Source: Variovorax sp. V213 (lineage in GTDB: Bacteria; Pseudomonadota; Gammaproteobacteria; Burkholderiales; Burkholderiaceae_C). Taken from it: a DNA stretch of 64,000 bases. The notes beneath the pieces are model-generated. The model was not told the DNA's origin. It saw only the letters and a program-made list of their open reading frames with translations, and searched no databases. A program made the position numbers and the translations under genes. The DNA is taken from the NCBI RefSeq assembly GCF_041154455.1, contig NZ_AP028664.1, positions 2,295,001 through 2,359,000 on the forward strand. The letters are read 5' to 3'. Shown here piece after piece: positions 46,797 through 55,496 of this stretch (position 1 is the stretch's first letter; every line of letters starts with the position of its first letter).

Positions 46797-48200
46797 ATGC
46801 CGCCAACGATTGCTTCTCCCTCGACCTTCGCACCGTCGAAAAACGCCGGCTGGCAGCAGCGCAGCCGGCGCCATGTCTGGCATCCCTGCACGCAGAGCAT
46901 CCGGCTCGAAGCGGTGCCGCCGCTGCCGATCGCACGCGGCGAGGGCGTCTGGCTGTTCGACCACGACGGACGCCGCTATCTCGACGCGACGAGTTCCTGG
47001 TGGGTCAATCTCTTCGGCCATGCGCATCCGGCCATCAACGCGGCGCTGAAGGACCAGATCGACACGCTCTCGCATGTGATGCTTGCCGGCTGCACGCATG
47101 CACCGGCCGTCGAGCTGGCCGAGCGGCTTGCCGCGCTGACCGGCCATGCGCTGGGCCATTGCTTCTATGCCTCCGATGGCGCCTCGGCCGTGGAGATCGC
47201 GTTGAAGATGAGCTTTCACGCCTGGCGCAATGCGGGCCGCGGCGGCAAGCAGAACTTCGTCGCGCTGCGGCACGGCTACCACGGCGAAACGCTGGGCGCG
47301 CTGCATGTGACCGACGTGCCGGTGTTCCGCGACGCCTATGCGCCGCTGCTCGCCAATGCGCACCTCGTTGCCTCGCCCGATGCTCGGGCCGCACTGCCGG
47401 GCGAAAAAGCAGCCGCCGTGGCCCGGCGCGCCGCCGCCGAGCTCGAAGCGCTGCTGGCCGAACGGCATGCATCGATCGCCGCCGTGATCGTCGAGCCGCT
47501 GGTGCAATGCGCCACCGGCATGGCGATGCACGACCCGGAATACCTGCGCCTCGTGCGTGCGCTGTGCGACCGCTACGAGGTGCATCTCATCGCCGACGAG
47601 ATCGCCGTGGGCTGCGGTCGCGCCGGCACTTTCTTCGCGTGCGAGCAGGCCGGCATCTGGCCCGACTTTCTTTGCCTTTCCAAGGGCATCAGCGGCGGCT
47701 ACCTGCCGCTTGCGCTGGTGATGACGCGCGATGCCATCTACGAAGGCTTCGTCGACGACGACGTGGCGCGCAGCTTCCTGCATTCCCATTCGTACACCGG
47801 CAACGCGCTGGCCTGCCGCGCGGCGCTCGCGACGCTCGACCTGTTCGAGCGCGAGGACGCGCTGCAGCGCAACCGCACCCGTGCCCAACGGGTGATCGGC
47901 CGGCTGCGCGAAGGGCTCCACGGGATGCCCGTCGATCACCTGCGCCAGCGCGGAATGATCACGGCCTTCGACGTGCGCGAGCCCGGTGTCCGCTTCGCGG
48001 AGCGCTTTCATCTTGCCGCGCGGGCGAACGGACTGCTGATGCGCCCCATTGGTTCGACCGTCTACCTCATGCCGCCGTATGCGATTGGAGAGGACGAAAT
48101 CGACCTGCTGGTCGATGGCACGCTGGCCGCGCTGCAAGCGGTGGCCGCGCCCACCCACGCAAACCATGAAGAAGGAGGCCGCGATGTCGCGCTTGCTTGA
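46797..48200 (+). CDS. bioA: Adenosylmethionine-8-amino-7-oxononanoate transaminase
   Basis: 467-residue class III PLP aminotransferase that makes 7,8-diaminopelargonate, with SAM as amino donor. HVWHPCTQ at the N-terminus and SSWWVNLFGHAHPAIN are typical of BioA; ADEIAVGCGRAGTFFA carries the PLP Asp and FLCLSKGISGGYLPLALV the PLP lysine. The ATG at 46797 starts about 30 residues before the conserved region. First gene of bioA-bioF-bioD; overlaps bioF by 17 bases. Confidence 0.93.
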   Translation: MPPTIASPSTFAPSKNAGWQQRSRRHVWHPCTQSIRLEAVPPLPIARGEGVWLFDHDGRRYLDATSSWWVNLFGHAHPAINAALKDQIDTLSHVMLAGCTHAPAVELAERLAALTGHALGHCFYASDGASAVEIALKMSFHAWRNAGRGGKQNFVALRHGYHGETLGALHVTDVPVFRDAYAPLLANAHLVASPDARAALPGEKAAAVARRAAAELEALLAERHASIAAVIVEPLVQCATGMAMHDPEYLRLVRALCDRYEVHLIADEIAVGCGRAGTFFACEQAGIWPDFLCLSKGISGGYLPLALVMTRDAIYEGFVDDDVARSFLHSHSYTGNALACRAALATLDLFEREDALQRNRTRAQRVIGRLREGLHGMPVDHLRQRGMITAFDVREPGVRFAERFHLAARANGLLMRPIGSTVYLMPPYAIGEDEIDLLVDGTLAALQAVAAPTHANHEEGGRDVALA

Positions 48201-49416
48201 ACGCCTGCAGGACGAGATCACCGCCCTCGACGCGAAGTCGCTGCGCCGCCGCCGGCAGATCGCCGAGACGGCCTGCGCACCCGAGCAATCCCTGACGCTG
48301 GCCGGCGCGGCCGCGCCGCGCACCATGCTCGGCTTCAGCAGCAACGACTACCTCGGTCTCGCCGCGCATCCGGCGCTGGCTGCCGCACTGGCCGAAGGTG
48401 CGGCGCGCTATGGCACGGGCAGCGGCGGGTCGCACCTGATCCTCGGCCACTCGCGCGCGCATGCCGAGCTCGAGGAGCGGCTGGCCGGCTGGATGGCGCC
48501 GTTCATCCCGGAGGCGCGGAGCCTGTTCTTCTGCACGGGCTACATGGCCAACCTTGCGGTGCTGTCGGCGCTGGGCGGCGCCGAGGCAGTGATCTTCTCC
48601 GAATCGCTCAACCATGCGTCGCTGATCGACGGTGCGCGGCTGGCCAAGGCGCGGGTCGAGCGCTATGCGCATTGCGACGTGGCCGCGCTCGATGCCCAAC
48701 TCGGTGCCTGCGATGCGCCGGTCAAGCTGATCGTGAGCGATGCGGTCTTCAGCATGGACGGCAACATCGCGCCGGTGGCCGAACTGCTCGCACTGGCGGA
48801 GCGCCATGACGCCTGGCTCGTGCTGGACGACGCGCACGGCTTCGGCGTGCTGGGCGCCACGGGCCGGGGCGTGCTGCAGGCCATGGGCCTGCGCTCGGAG
48901 CGGCTGGTGCTCATCGGCACGCTCGGCAAGGCGGCCGGGGTGTCGGGCGCCTTCGTGGCGGCGCACCGCACCGTCATCGACTACCTCGTGCAGCGGGCGC
49001 GGCCCTACATCTTCACCACCGCCGCGCCGCCGGCCATCGCGCACGCGCTGCTCGCAAGCCTCGCGCTGATCGAAGGCGAGGAAGGCAAGGTGCGCCGCGC
49101 CCGTTTGAAGGCGCGCATCGCCCAACTGCGCCGGGGCCTCGAGGCGATCCTGCCGCCGGACGGCAGCGCCTGGCTGCCGGATTCGCCCACCGCCATCCAG
49201 CCGCTGATCTTGGGCGACAACGCGCGCGCGATGCAGACCATGGCGCAGCTCGACGCCCGCGGCCTGCGCGTCGGTGCGATCCGCCCGCCGACCGTGCCCG
49301 CCGGCACCGCACGACTGCGCATCACGCTGTCGGCCAGCCACAGCGAGGCCGACGTGGCGCGGCTGCTCGACGCCTTGGGCGAAGCATTGGAAGAGCCCTG
49401 GAAGGCGGCCGCATGA
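48184..49416 (+). CDS. bioF: 8-amino-7-oxononanoate synthase
   Basis: 410-residue PLP enzyme joining pimeloyl-ACP/CoA and alanine. GFSSNDYLGLAAHPAL, GTGSGGSHLILGHSRAH, the Asp-x-His in LVLDDAHGFGVLGATGRG and PLP lysine in IGTLGKAAGVSGAFV. ATG at 48184 is preceded by GAAGGAGGCCGCG inside bioA. Stop overlaps the bioD start (ATGA). Confidence 0.95.
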   Translation: MSRLLERLQDEITALDAKSLRRRRQIAETACAPEQSLTLAGAAAPRTMLGFSSNDYLGLAAHPALAAALAEGAARYGTGSGGSHLILGHSRAHAELEERLAGWMAPFIPEARSLFFCTGYMANLAVLSALGGAEAVIFSESLNHASLIDGARLAKARVERYAHCDVAALDAQLGACDAPVKLIVSDAVFSMDGNIAPVAELLALAERHDAWLVLDDAHGFGVLGATGRGVLQAMGLRSERLVLIGTLGKAAGVSGAFVAAHRTVIDYLVQRARPYIFTTAAPPAIAHALLASLALIEGEEGKVRRARLKARIAQLRRGLEAILPPDGSAWLPDSPTAIQPLILGDNARAMQTMAQLDARGLRVGAIRPPTVPAGTARLRITLSASHSEADVARLLDALGEALEEPWKAAA

Positions 49417-50132
49417 CGCGCCGCTGGTTCATCACCGGCACCGACACAGGCGTCGGCAAGACGCTGGCCAGCAGCGCCATGCTGAGCCTGCTGGCCGCAT
49501 CGGGCCTGCGGGCGGTCGGCATGAAGCCGGTGGCCGCAGGCCTGGAGCTGATCGACGGTGGTTGGCGCAACGATGACGTCGAGCAACTGCACGCGGCCGG
49601 CAATGTCGATGCGCCGTTGGCCTTGCGCTGCCCGTACCTGCTGCGCGCGCCGGTGTCGCCGCACCTGGCGGCGCGGGAGGAGGGCGTGCGCATCGAGTTG
49701 CCGCCGCTGCTGTCGGCCTTCGCGGCGTTGTCGCAGTGCGCCGACGCGGTGGTCGTCGAAGGCGTGGGCGGGTTCTGCGTGCCTTTCGGCGACGACCTCG
49801 ACAGCGCCGACCTGGCCGTGGCGCTGGGCCTGCCGGTGATCCTCGTGGTCGGGCTGCGGCTCGGCTGCCTGAACCACGCGCTGCTCACGGCGGAAGCCAT
49901 CCGGGCGCGCGGCCTCATGCTGGCGGGGTGGGTCGCGAGTGTCATCGAGCCGGGGATGCTGGCACCCGAGGCCAACCTCCAGACCCTGCGCGGCCGGCTC
50001 GGTGCGCCCTTGCTCGGCGTCGTGCCGCACCTGGCCGAGCCCGATGCGGCAAGCGCCGCGCGGCACCTCGATCTGCGCGCATTGCGCGCCACCGCGGCCC
50101 ACGCCGCACGGCGGTCAGCCGCGCTGGCCTGA
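49413..50132 (+). CDS. bioD: Dethiobiotin synthetase
   Basis: 239-residue P-loop enzyme closing the ureido ring of dethiobiotin with CO2 and ATP. Walker A FITGTDTGVGKTLASSAML near the start, GMKPVAAGLE with the conserved Lys, and VVEGVGGFCVPFGDDLDSAD. Third gene of the biotin operon; bioB and bioC are not in the window. Its 3' end overlaps the opposing aldo/keto reductase gene by 18 bases. Confidence 0.95.
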   Translation: MTRRWFITGTDTGVGKTLASSAMLSLLAASGLRAVGMKPVAAGLELIDGGWRNDDVEQLHAAGNVDAPLALRCPYLLRAPVSPHLAAREEGVRIELPPLLSAFAALSQCADAVVVEGVGGFCVPFGDDLDSADLAVALGLPVILVVGLRLGCLNHALLTAEAIRARGLMLAGWVASVIEPGMLAPEANLQTLRGRLGAPLLGVVPHLAEPDAASAARHLDLRALRATAAHAARRSAALA

Positions 50133-51173
50133 CTCGGCGAGCCGCTTCGCCCGTGCGCCGCCCTGGCGTTCGAGCATCCAGCCCGGGTACTCGGACGGCA
50201 GCGCACTCACCTTGTCGAGCGCGCCCAGCGCGTCGGCATCGAGCCGGATGGCCGTGGCGGCGATGTTGTCGTCCAGCTGCTCGATGCGCTTGGCGCCGAC
50301 GATCACGCTGGTTACCACCTGCTGGTGCAGCAGCCATGCGAGCGCGATCTGCGCCACCGAGACCTTGCGCGCCTCGGCCAGCTGGCGCATCACGTCGATG
50401 CAGTCGTAGGCGCGCTCGACGTTCACGGGCGGAAAGTCGAAGGTGGTGCGGCGGCTGCCTTTCTCGGCTTCGCCCGCCTCGATATGGCGTCCGTATTTGC
50501 CGCTCAGGAGGCCGCCCGCCAGCGGGCTCCAGACCATCAGGCCCAGGTTTTCGCTCTGCAGCATGGGCGCCAGTTCGCGTTCCAGGTCGCGGCCGGCAAT
50601 GGTGTAGTAGGCCTGCAGCGATTCGAAGCGCGCGAGCCCCTGCCGCTCGGCAATGCCCAGCGCCTTCATGATCTGCCACGCGGCCCAGTTCGAAACGCCC
50701 ACATAGCGCACGTGGCCTTGCTGCACCAGGTTGTCCAGCGCGCGCACGGTTTCCTCGATGGGCGTCACCGGGTCGAAGCCGTGGATCTGGTACAGGTCGA
50801 TGTGGTCCAGCTGCAGGCGCTTCAGGCTGGCCTTCACACCGTCCATGATGTGATAGCGCGAGGCGCCGGCCGAATTGGGGCTCTTGCCGGTTTCGCCCAG
50901 CACCTTGGTGGCGACCACCACGTTCTCGCGCGGCACCTTGAGGTTCTTCAGCGCCTGGCCGGTGATGGTTTCCGAGAGCCCTTCGGAGTACACGTCGGCG
51001 GTGTCGATGAAGTTGATGCCGGCGTCCAGCGCACGGCCCACCAGGCTTTCCGCCTCGGACTGCTGGAGGTTGCCGATGTGTCCCCAGATGCCGCTCGCGC
51101 CGCCGAAGGTCATGGTGCCGAGGCAGAGTTCGGAAACGAACAGGCCGGTGCGGCCGAATTTGCGGTATTGCAT
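50115..51173 (-). CDS. Aldo/keto reductase
   Basis: 352-residue NADPH-dependent aldo/keto reductase. Catalytic Asp and Tyr in INFIDTADVYSEGLSE, the Lys in VVVATKV, and His in IDLYQIHGFDPVTPIEETVR; C-terminal cofactor loop SVIVGAKRIEQLDDN. Close to the YajO/PhnO-like group by appearance; substrate unknown. It is convergent with bioD and divergent from the AraC regulator. Confidence 0.9.
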   Translation of the reverse strand: MQYRKFGRTGLFVSELCLGTMTFGGASGIWGHIGNLQQSEAESLVGRALDAGINFIDTADVYSEGLSETITGQALKNLKVPRENVVVATKVLGETGKSPNSAGASRYHIMDGVKASLKRLQLDHIDLYQIHGFDPVTPIEETVRALDNLVQQGHVRYVGVSNWAAWQIMKALGIAERQGLARFESLQAYYTIAGRDLERELAPMLQSENLGLMVWSPLAGGLLSGKYGRHIEAGEAEKGSRRTTFDFPPVNVERAYDCIDVMRQLAEARKVSVAQIALAWLLHQQVVTSVIVGAKRIEQLDDNIAATAIRLDADALGALDKVSALPSEYPGWMLERQGGARAKRLAESGQRG

Positions 51174-51395
51174 CGCTCATTCCTTTGCTGGATGGTGAGA
51201 TTCCCCGGAGGGCCTGGCAAAAGTATCCGGCCGGCGGCGGCCGGGTGGCCAGCGCGTTCCTGCAAAGTCTTTGCCTATTTCTCCAGACCTCCGCCGGCGC
51301 CGTGCAGATTCGCGGATGCGGCGCTAAGCTTTGAACCACCCGATCCTCCACGTCGCCTCCGGGCGCCGTGAATCACCTGTGTCAAGGTCCTGAAC

Positions 51396-52388
51396 ATGTC
51401 CGACGAAACACCCGAAATTGCTGCCGCCATTGCCCAGCCGATGCCGCTGGACCCGCAGCTCGACGAAGCCAGGAAGGAACTGGTGGCGCTGATCAACCGC
51501 ATCACGCGCGGCCAGGACGGCACCGTGGAAACGCCCGTGGCCGGCCTGCAGGTGTTCTGCATCAGCAAGCCCGACGGTCCCAAGCATGCCTTCGCGACCC
51601 CGGCGCTCGGGCTGATCGCGCAGGGCTCCAAGCGGATCATCGTGGGCGACGACATCTATGTGTACGACCCGATGCACTACCTGGTGACCTCGGTCGACCT
51701 GCCGGTGTGCGGCCAGGTGCGCCTGACGAGCGACAACGAACCCTACCTCGGCGTGCGGCTGGAGCTTGCGATCGACGACATCGGCGAACTCATCGGCGAC
51801 GAGAAGCTGCCCGCGAAGGCCAATGCGCCCGCGTCGCGCGGCATGTACGTCAACCGCATCGCCATGCCGGTGCTGGAGCCGGTGCTGCGGCTGCTGCGGC
51901 TGGCCGAAACGCCCGAGGACGTGCCGATCATGGCGCCGCTCATCAAGCGCGAGATCATGTACCGCCTGCTGGTGAACGGGGAGGGCGCGCGCCTGCGGCA
52001 GATCGCGCTGCAGGACAGCCACACCCAGCGCGTGGCCAAGGCCATCAGCGCGCTGCGCGTCAACTATGCACAGTCGCTGCGCATCGAGGACATGGCGCGC
52101 GCGGTGCACATGAGCGTGTCGTCGTTCCACCATCACTTCAAGGCCGTGACCGCCATGAGCCCGCTGCAGTACCAGAAGCAGCTCCGGCTGCAGGAGGCGC
52201 GCCGCCAGATGCTGATGGCCGGTGTCGACGTGGCGAGCGCGGCGCACAGCGTGGGCTATGAAAGCCCGTCGCAGTTCGCCCGCGAGTACAGCCGGATGTT
52301 CGGTGCGCCGCCGCTGCGCGACAAGCGGCGCTGGCTCAGCGAAGCGCAGAACGACGCCATCGGCGCCGCGTCGGTGCAGGCCGCCTGA
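51396..52388 (+). CDS. AraC-family regulator with AraC_N domain
   Basis: 330 residues. N-terminal AraC_N-type sensor domain (PALGLIAQGSKRIIVGDDIY, YLVTSVDLPVCGQV) and two C-terminal helix-turn-helix motifs: IEDMARAVHMSVSSFHHHFK and VASAAHSVGYESPSQFAREY. It stands divergent to the aldo/keto reductase, 222 bases apart, and such regulators commonly control the neighbouring reductase; that link is inferred. Confidence 0.92.
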   Translation: MSDETPEIAAAIAQPMPLDPQLDEARKELVALINRITRGQDGTVETPVAGLQVFCISKPDGPKHAFATPALGLIAQGSKRIIVGDDIYVYDPMHYLVTSVDLPVCGQVRLTSDNEPYLGVRLELAIDDIGELIGDEKLPAKANAPASRGMYVNRIAMPVLEPVLRLLRLAETPEDVPIMAPLIKREIMYRLLVNGEGARLRQIALQDSHTQRVAKAISALRVNYAQSLRIEDMARAVHMSVSSFHHHFKAVTAMSPLQYQKQLRLQEARRQMLMAGVDVASAAHSVGYESPSQFAREYSRMFGAPPLRDKRRWLSEAQNDAIGAASVQAA

Positions 52389-52406
52389 CGCGAGGGCCGC
52401 TGCGGC

Positions 52407-52850
52407 CTAACGCAGCACGAGCACAGGCAGCGTGGAGTGCGTCAGCACGTGCTGCGTCTCGCTGCCCAGCAGCAGCCGCTTGATGCCCTTGCGGCCGTGC
52501 GAGGCCATCACGATCAGGTCGCACTTGTGCTTCTTTGCCGTGGCGACGATCGACTCGGCCACCAGGTCCGAGTTGGCGATGGCCGTCTTCAGCTGCACGC
52601 CGCTGGCGGCCGCACGCGTCTCCACCGCATCCAGCATGCCCTGCGCCTTGTCGGCCCACTGCTTTTCCACCCGCGCGATGTCCTCGGGCGAGAACGACAT
52701 GGCCCCGTCGAAGTAGCTCTTCGGGTAGCGCGGCACCACGGTGAGCGCGATGAGGTCGGCGTCGTGCCGGGTCGCGAGCGCGATGGCGCTGTTGACGGCC
52801 TTCTTCGAGAGCGTGGAGCCGTCGGTGGCCACGAGAATGCGCTTGAACAT
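52407..52850 (-). CDS. Universal stress protein, UspA family
   Basis: 147-residue UspA-fold protein: ILVATDGSTLSKKAVNSAIA at the start and the ATP-binding signature G-x2-G-x9-G-S in ASHGRKGIKRLLLGSETQHV near the C-terminus. It faces ccoI, with a perfect FNR/Anr box between them (52910-52923), so anaerobic or microaerobic induction is likely. Confidence 0.92.
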   Translation of the reverse strand: MFKRILVATDGSTLSKKAVNSAIALATRHDADLIALTVVPRYPKSYFDGAMSFSPEDIARVEKQWADKAQGMLDAVETRAAASGVQLKTAIANSDLVAESIVATAKKHKCDLIVMASHGRKGIKRLLLGSETQHVLTHSTLPVLVLR

Positions 52851-52909
52851 GGTCTTCTCTCATTGGAGGAAATGTGCCCCCAGCTTAGGCAGCCGGCCGC
52901 CCGCGCCGG

Positions 52910-52923
52910 TTGATGCAGATCAA
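52910..52923. promoter_or_regulatory. FNR/Anr box between uspA and ccoI
   Basis: TTGATGCAGATCAA, identical to the consensus TTGAT-N4-ATCAA. Its centre is about 66 bases from the usp start and 41 from ccoI, so it could serve either of the divergent genes or both. Confidence 0.85.
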
Positions 52924-52957
52924 ACGGCGGCGTGGCCGCGGCCCTTAGCCTTGCCCG

Positions 52958-55294
52958 ATGCAAGCTGCGCTCGCCCCTTTTTCTCCGGCCGCCGCGCTCC
53001 CACGGGCACCCCGTGAAGAGTGGCAGGTGCTCGACGATTCTTCCGAATGGCCGGCTTTCGGCCGCACCCTCGACGATGGCGCAGCCGCGGCGGGGCGATG
53101 GGAGTCGCAGGTCTCCGTGGAAGGCATGCACTGTGCGACCTGCGGCCTTGCGGTCGAGACGGCGCTGCTGCGTGTGCCCGGCGTGCTCGAAGTGCAGGTC
53201 AATGCCGCGAGCCGGCGCGCGCGCGTGGTGTGGTCCGCCGCGCTGACTCGGCCTTCGCGCTGGTTCGAGTCGTGCGAGGCCGCGGGCTACCGGCTGGTGC
53301 CGGCCGCGGACAGCTCCGCGCACGAGCGCCGTTCGCGCGAGCTGCGGCTCGCGCTGTGGCGCTGGCTGGTGTCGGGCTTTTGCATGATGCAGGTGATGAT
53401 GTATGCCTACCCGGCCTACATCGCGCAGCCCGGCGAGATGACGGCGGATGCCGCGCAGCTGCTGCGCTGGGCCTCGTGGGTGCTCACGCTGCCCGTACTT
53501 TTCTTTTCCTGCGGCCCGTTCTTTCGCAGCGCGTGGCGCGACCTTCGCCATGGGCGCATCAGCATGGACCTGCCGGTGGCCTTCGGCATCGCCATTGCCT
53601 TCGCGGTCAGCACCGCGGCCACCTTCGACAGCGCGGGCGTGCTGGGCCACGAGGTGTATTTCGACTCGCTGACCATGTTCGTGTTCTTCCTGCTCACCGG
53701 CCGCTGGCTCGAGGCGCGGTTGCGGGACCGCACGGCCGGTTCGCTCGAGGCCGTGATGAACCGCCTGCCCGACAGCATCGAACGCCTCGAGGCCGATGGC
53801 GGCTGGCAGCGCGTGGCCGTCCGGCGCCTGGCCGCGGGCGACGTGGTGCGGGTGCGCCCCGGCGAGGCCTTTCCGGCCGACGGCGTGCTGATCGACGGCG
53901 GCACCAGCACCGACGAGGCGCTGCTCACCGGCGAGTCCCGCCCCGTGCCACGGGCGCAAGGCGAGCGCGTGCTGGCGGGCAGCCACAATCTCTCGGCCAC
54001 GGTGCAGGTGCGCATCGAATCGGTGGGCGAGGGCACGCGCTTCGCGCAGATCGTGCGACTGATGGAAAGCGCCGCGCTGGGCAAGCCGCGCCTGGCCCAG
54101 CTGGCCGACCGGATCGCACGGCCGTTCCTCATTTTCGTGCTGGCGTCGGCCGCCGGGGCCGCGGCCTTCTGGTGGCATGCCGATTCGGGCAAGGCCCTGA
54201 TGGTGGCGGTGGCGGTACTGATCGTGACCTGCCCATGCGCGCTGTCCCTTGCCACGCCGGCCGCCATGCTCGCAAGCGCGGGGGCACTGGCGCGCGGCGG
54301 CGTGCTGACGTCGAACCTGCAGGCGCTGGAGGCGCTGGCCTCGGTCGATACGGTGGTGTTCGACAAGACGGGCACGCTGACCGGCGACACCCCGCGCCTC
54401 GAGCGCGTGTACTGCCGGCAGGGCCTGCGCCCGGGCGACGCGCTGGAGATCGGCGCCGCGCTCGGCGCGCATTCGCTGCATCCCGGTGCCCGCGCGCTGG
54501 TGAACGCATGGAACGTGCAGTTCCGTTCGCCACCCGCCTGGGAAGTGACGCAGCCCGCCGAACTGGCGGGCCTCGGCCTCGAAGGCCTGCTGCGCCGAAG
54601 CCCGAGCGCCGACGGGTCCGCCCAGCGTGTGCGACTGGGCTCCGCTGGCTATTGCAACGTGCCACCGCTGCAGGTCGAAGCGCCGCAGGTTCACCTCAGC
54701 GACGAGCAGGGCTGGCTCGCGAGCTTCGTGCTCGCCGAGGAACTGCGCGCGGATGCCGCCGCCGCGGTGGCGGCGCTGCAGGCCGAAGGCATCACGGTGC
54801 GCCTGCTCTCCGGCGACCGGGACAGTGCCGCCCGCGAAATCGCAACGCGCGCCGGCATTTCCTTTGCCCAGGGCGGCTGCACGCCCGAAGACAAGCTCGA
54901 GGTGCTGTGGCGTCTGCAGGCGGAAGGCCGGCAGGTGGCGATGGTGGGCGACGGCCTGAACGACGGCCCCTCGCTGGCGCGTGCGAATGCTTCTTTCGCC
55001 TTCGGCCGCGCGGTACCGCTCTCGCGTGCACGGGCCGACTTCGTCGTGCTCGGCGAAGCGCTCTCGTCCATTCCGCGCACCATCGCGCAGGCGCGGCGAA
55101 CGCTGCGCGTGGTGCGGCAGAACCTTGCCTGGGCCGCCGGCTACAACGCGCTGTGCGTGCCGCTGGCCATTGCCGGCTGGCTTCCTGCATGGCTCGCCGG
55201 GCTGGGCATGGCGGCGAGTTCGCTGGTGGTGGTGCTCAACGCCGCGCGGCTCGCAGCAGCTCACGGCAACGCTGACGCCAGGGCGGGCGGCTGA
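52958..55294 (+). CDS. ccoI: cbb3 oxidase maturation copper ATPase
   Basis: 778-residue P1B-type ATPase that exports copper for the assembly of cbb3 oxidase. N-terminal metal-binding GMHCATCGLAVE after about 50 residues, eight membrane helices, TGES actuator loop (LLTGESRPVP), the CPC ion motif in VTCPCALSLATP, phosphorylated Asp in VVFDKTGTLTGD, and MVGDGLNDGPSLARA. The HP motif is present as HSLHP. Followed with a 1-base overlap by ccoS, the standard ccoGHIS partner. Confidence 0.92.
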   Translation: MQAALAPFSPAAALPRAPREEWQVLDDSSEWPAFGRTLDDGAAAAGRWESQVSVEGMHCATCGLAVETALLRVPGVLEVQVNAASRRARVVWSAALTRPSRWFESCEAAGYRLVPAADSSAHERRSRELRLALWRWLVSGFCMMQVMMYAYPAYIAQPGEMTADAAQLLRWASWVLTLPVLFFSCGPFFRSAWRDLRHGRISMDLPVAFGIAIAFAVSTAATFDSAGVLGHEVYFDSLTMFVFFLLTGRWLEARLRDRTAGSLEAVMNRLPDSIERLEADGGWQRVAVRRLAAGDVVRVRPGEAFPADGVLIDGGTSTDEALLTGESRPVPRAQGERVLAGSHNLSATVQVRIESVGEGTRFAQIVRLMESAALGKPRLAQLADRIARPFLIFVLASAAGAAAFWWHADSGKALMVAVAVLIVTCPCALSLATPAAMLASAGALARGGVLTSNLQALEALASVDTVVFDKTGTLTGDTPRLERVYCRQGLRPGDALEIGAALGAHSLHPGARALVNAWNVQFRSPPAWEVTQPAELAGLGLEGLLRRSPSADGSAQRVRLGSAGYCNVPPLQVEAPQVHLSDEQGWLASFVLAEELRADAAAAVAALQAEGITVRLLSGDRDSAAREIATRAGISFAQGGCTPEDKLEVLWRLQAEGRQVAMVGDGLNDGPSLARANASFAFGRAVPLSRARADFVVLGEALSSIPRTIAQARRTLRVVRQNLAWAAGYNALCVPLAIAGWLPAWLAGLGMAASSLVVVLNAARLAAAHGNADARAGG

Positions 55295-55431
55295 TGGACA
55301 TCCTCTTTCTCCTGATCCCGCTGTCGGTCGTGCTGGTGCTCGCCATCCTCGGCGGCCTGTGGTGGGCCATCGAGCGTGGGCAATTCGACGATATCGAGTT
55401 CGAAGGCGACCGGATCCTGCGCCACGATTGA
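55294..55431 (+). CDS. ccoS: cbb3 oxidase maturation protein CcoS
   Basis: 45 residues, MDILFLLIPLSVVLVLAILG followed by GLWWAIERGQFDDIE, the family signature with one membrane helix and an acidic end. Required in Rhodobacter for insertion of cofactors into the oxidase. It starts on the last base of the ccoI stop (TGATG) and its stop codon lies inside an FNR box. Confidence 0.93.
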   Translation: MDILFLLIPLSVVLVLAILGGLWWAIERGQFDDIEFEGDRILRHD

Positions 55432-55441
55432 TTTGCATCAA
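55428..55441 (+). promoter_or_regulatory. FNR/Anr box upstream of ccoN
   Basis: TTGATTTGCATCAA, a perfect TTGAT-N4-ATCAA palindrome overlapping the ccoS stop codon, centred about 62 bases before the ccoN ATG. It should give oxygen-limited expression of ccoNOQP. Confidence 0.88.
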
Positions 55442-55496
55442 ACCGCCCCGGCGTGTGCGCAGGGACACTGCCCGCAGTCCATCAAGAGGCAGCACG

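Noticed and set aside
46529..48169. 546-codon plus-strand frame over the bioA region
   Set aside because: Out of frame with bioA, Arg/Ala-rich, no family features.
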